Made by a program: the position numbers and the translations under genes
The notes under the pieces: generated by a model
The model's database searches: none
Seen by the model: the letters and a program-made list of their open reading frames with translations, nothing else
Told to the model about the DNA's origin: nothing
NCBI GenBank assembly: GCA_030323885.1
Contig: CM059199.1
Coordinates: 124,001 to 188,000 of the forward strand
DNA: 64,000 nt
Origin: Branchipolynoe longqiensis
Lineage: Eukaryota > Annelida > Polychaeta > Phyllodocida > Polynoidae
Reading direction: 5' to 3'
Shown here: piece by piece, positions 61,830-64,000 of the stretch
How positions within the stretch are numbered: position 1 is the stretch's first letter
Layout of the letters: the number at the start of each line of letters is the position of its first letter

Positions 61830-62185
61830 TTAAAGCTGCATAGTCCGATGAAATATCAAATTTTCAAAACCAAACCAATTATCTAGATTTGATTTTACAT
61901 ATCTAACTTAGATACGGATGCACTTATTAAGCATTCGTTTCTGCGTAGAAGGCAATACTGAGTCAATTTAACAGAACCAGTTACTGCAGAAGTCTATGGT
62001 GTCAGAGTTTTGGCAAGCTTGCCAAAACTAATTTTCCATGTTTGCACCCAAAATGTCTCAAAAGTTTACCATTTAAAATAAAAGTAACTTTGAACTAATG
62101 TAAAGTAGATACTAGTGATCGATCTAATATATTTATCTCAGAAAAAAATAGAGAAGTTCAAAACCATCGGACTATGCAACTTTAA
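61830..62185 (-). mobile_element. TTAA-type MITE, full length, reverse
   Basis: TTAAAGCTGCATAGTCCGAT to CATCGGACTATGCAACTTTA. Confidence 0.9.
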
Positions 62186-62262
62186 ATACATGTAGTATTG
62201 CGAACACAGAGGCAACAATAATTATGTGACTTGCTAGCCCACTCGCTAAAAAAGGGGTGGGC

Positions 62263-62615
62263 TTAAAGCTGCATAGTCCGATGAAGCATCAAATTTTCAA
62301 AATCAAAACAATTATCTAGATTTGATTCTACATATCTAACTTAGATACTGATGCACTTATTAAGTATTGGTTGCCACATAGAAGGGAACACTGAGTTGAT
62401 TTAATAGAACCTGTTACTGCAGAAGCCTATGGTATCAAAGTTTGGGCGTGCTTGCCAAAATTATTTTCACATGTTTGAATTTCAAATATCTCAAAAGGTA
62501 ACCATTTCAATTAAAAGTTACTTCAAACTAAAGTAAGGTATATTATAAGGATCAATTTAATATACTTATCTCAGAAAAATGTCAGAAACTCAAAACCATC
62601 GGACTATGCAATCAC
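62263..62615 (-). mobile_element. TTAA-type MITE, reverse
   Basis: TTAAAGCTGCATAGTCCGAT to CCATCGGACTATGCAATCAC; the right end has lost TTTAA. Confidence 0.88.
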
Positions 62616-62987
62616 ATCACTTGTGGTTGACGCTGTGAAAACAACCAGATGACAGCAGTGCTTTTTGTTTTATTTATATTCGCAATAATAATGAATTTCA
62701 CTTATTGAGTAAGTTAAGCTCCTAAATAACATTATTTCAATCCCCGAGTGAATATTCATGGTTGTAACTAACATAATTTGATCATAACAGTGAATAGATT
62801 TGTGTTTTTTGTTTTATTTACATTGAATAACATTCGCTTCAAAGCTGTGACTACAATTGGTTTCACCGCCTCAAATAGTTGCTAGGACGCGACGCGCTAA
62901 ACACCCGGATGTCCACACCCTCCTAAAATGTAGTGTGGAAACCAAATATGTGGTACACAGTTTCTGAGAATGACCCTATTATTTGAA

Positions 62988-63784
62988 CCTTGTTCGCCCG
63001 ATTGCTCGACTCAAGGTCGATTGCCAGACGCGACTGTGGCGACATCTAGTGGAAACTTCCTACAGTTTCCCCTAGCTTTCGATAGGTGGCGCCAGCATCG
63101 TCTGAAGCCTCACTCACTGGATTAAATCCTTTGTTCGCCATTTTAGTCACGCCCCCTCTTCGCGGCTACGTGTGATGTTATCACGGCTATCATACCTTCA
63201 AAGCGAAGGAAGGGCGGAGTTCAGTTAATCAGTACACATAGCTGCCCTAAAGCTTACACATCAGGACGGTGAATAAAATCGAACTGCAGTTTTAGTGCAA
63301 CTACCTAAATTGCAATGTCTCAAATCTCAAATCCAAAGCGGAGGTAGTGTGGGCGTTCCTTTGTCCTACTATGGTGGCGCCCCTGGTGTCATACAACGGT
63401 ATCAAAGAGGGCTATTCCGGCAACGGCAGAGCCATCTGATGTCACGGAAGTGCATTAGCGCCATACCTGGCTCAACATACAAGATGGCGCGAATGGAATG
63501 GCGCGTGGCCACCTAGTGGCTCAATTTGGTACTAATCTCAACGAAAGCGAGGACGGCGGCACGGTTCCATAATTTAATAATAGATGCCGTTTTAAATTTC
63601 GCTAATTGGATTGGCTTAAAAAATATATATATTGATTAATGATTCTAAGAATAGACTTACAAGAAGCATAGGAACATAGAATCCAATTAATGTATGTCAT
63701 AGTATACTTCGATCGATGTATCCCAACGTATGCTATATATATTTAAATTGTATCAACTCCTTGCTGTCGACGGGTTCCTAATTT
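62988..63784. other. Unassigned, moderately GC-rich
   Basis: No gene or known repeat. Phrases such as GGTGGCGCC and AAGATGGCG recur, but no splice-bounded frame looks like a protein. Confidence 0.45.
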
Positions 63785-64000
63785 CAGCCGCGCGGTGCAT
63801 TGCGGGATGTTTGGCAGCTGAATAAATCCGCACGGAATTAAGATGTTAATCTTTTATCTAACATTGCATTTACATCAATCGAATGAGCATGGCTTGTACC
63901 ATCTGCATTTAGATTTAGAGAAATCTAGTCATTCAGACTATTGGTACAGTGTGAGAACTATAGCCAGAGTCAGTTTTACATATTTTATTCATGTTTTTAT
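63785..64000 (+). mobile_element. Third copy of the 0.75-kb repeat, cut by window end
   Basis: GCATTTACATCAATCGAATG, GCATTTAGATTTAGAGAAAT and AGCCAGAGTCAGTTTTACAT follow 39060-39380 in order. Confidence 0.85.

Larger units (their letters stand above)
60557..62987. mobile_element. MITE, GGGYCATTCT-ended, expanded by nested insertions
   Basis: GTGTCATTCTCGGAAACTGA and CAGTTTCTGAGAATGACC are inverted outer ends. Inside are a LINE fragment (60880-61773) and two TTAA-MITEs, which explains the 2.4 kb length against 0.58 kb for the copy at 54612. Confidence 0.75.

Overview
This window is animal nuclear DNA, not prokaryotic. It is AT-rich, packed with short interspersed repeats, and holds one large gene split into small GC-rich exons with GT..AG introns. 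The taxon cannot be fixed from the sequence. The repeat at 25925-26255 resembles a SINE domain common in mollusc genomes and known from other marine invertebrates. Phase 1-1 one-domain-per-exon EGF coding is typical of bilaterians. A mollusc, or an invertebrate deuterostome such as a cephalochordate or hemichordate, would fit.

The main content is one plus-strand gene, 27064-60344, about 33 kb. I assembled it by hand from 17 coding exons whose splice phases all agree. They join into an open frame of 2010 nt (669 codons plus stop). The predicted product is a secreted extracellular protein with this order: signal peptide; thrombospondin type-1 repeat (TSP1); collagen/thrombospondin-type N-terminal laminin-G-like domain (TSPN) spread over three exons; Ser/Thr-rich linker; second TSP1; eight EGF-like repeats, one per phase 1-1 exon; and a short Cys/Tyr/Arg-rich C-terminal module over two phase-2 exons that resembles the core of an EMI domain. 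A polyadenylation signal lies about 170 nt after the stop. I do not recognise a named orthologue with this architecture.

Layout: 1-27 kb is intergenic repeat DNA. It holds nested tRNA-derived SINEs (called SINE-A, SINE-B and SINE-C here), several families of non-autonomous DNA transposons (MITEs), three types of decayed LINE fragment, a C-rich minisatellite present twice, a long polypyrimidine tract, and many AT, CT and ATTT microsatellites. From 27 to 60.3 kb lies the gene, whose introns contain the same repeat families. Several insertions lie within 30-60 bp of splice acceptors. From 60.5 to 64 kb is again repeat DNA, including a MITE split by a LINE fragment and by other MITEs.

The most notable local structures are these. 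(1) Part of exon 3 with its upstream intron has been copied in inverted orientation into intron 3, with a breakpoint exactly at an in-frame donor-like GTAAGC. (2) Two decayed partial copies of exon 4 sit inside a minisatellite-like intron. (3) The EGF2 exon lies between two inverted copies of a repeat of about 0.75 kb. (4) A 98-bp-arm palindrome made of SINE-tail sequence also contains the sequence that flanks the two C-rich minisatellites. (5) Nested transposons leave readable target-site duplications (TTA/TAA, 7-8 bp, TA, TTAA). I found no CRISPR array, operon, rRNA gene, or credible independent tRNA gene.
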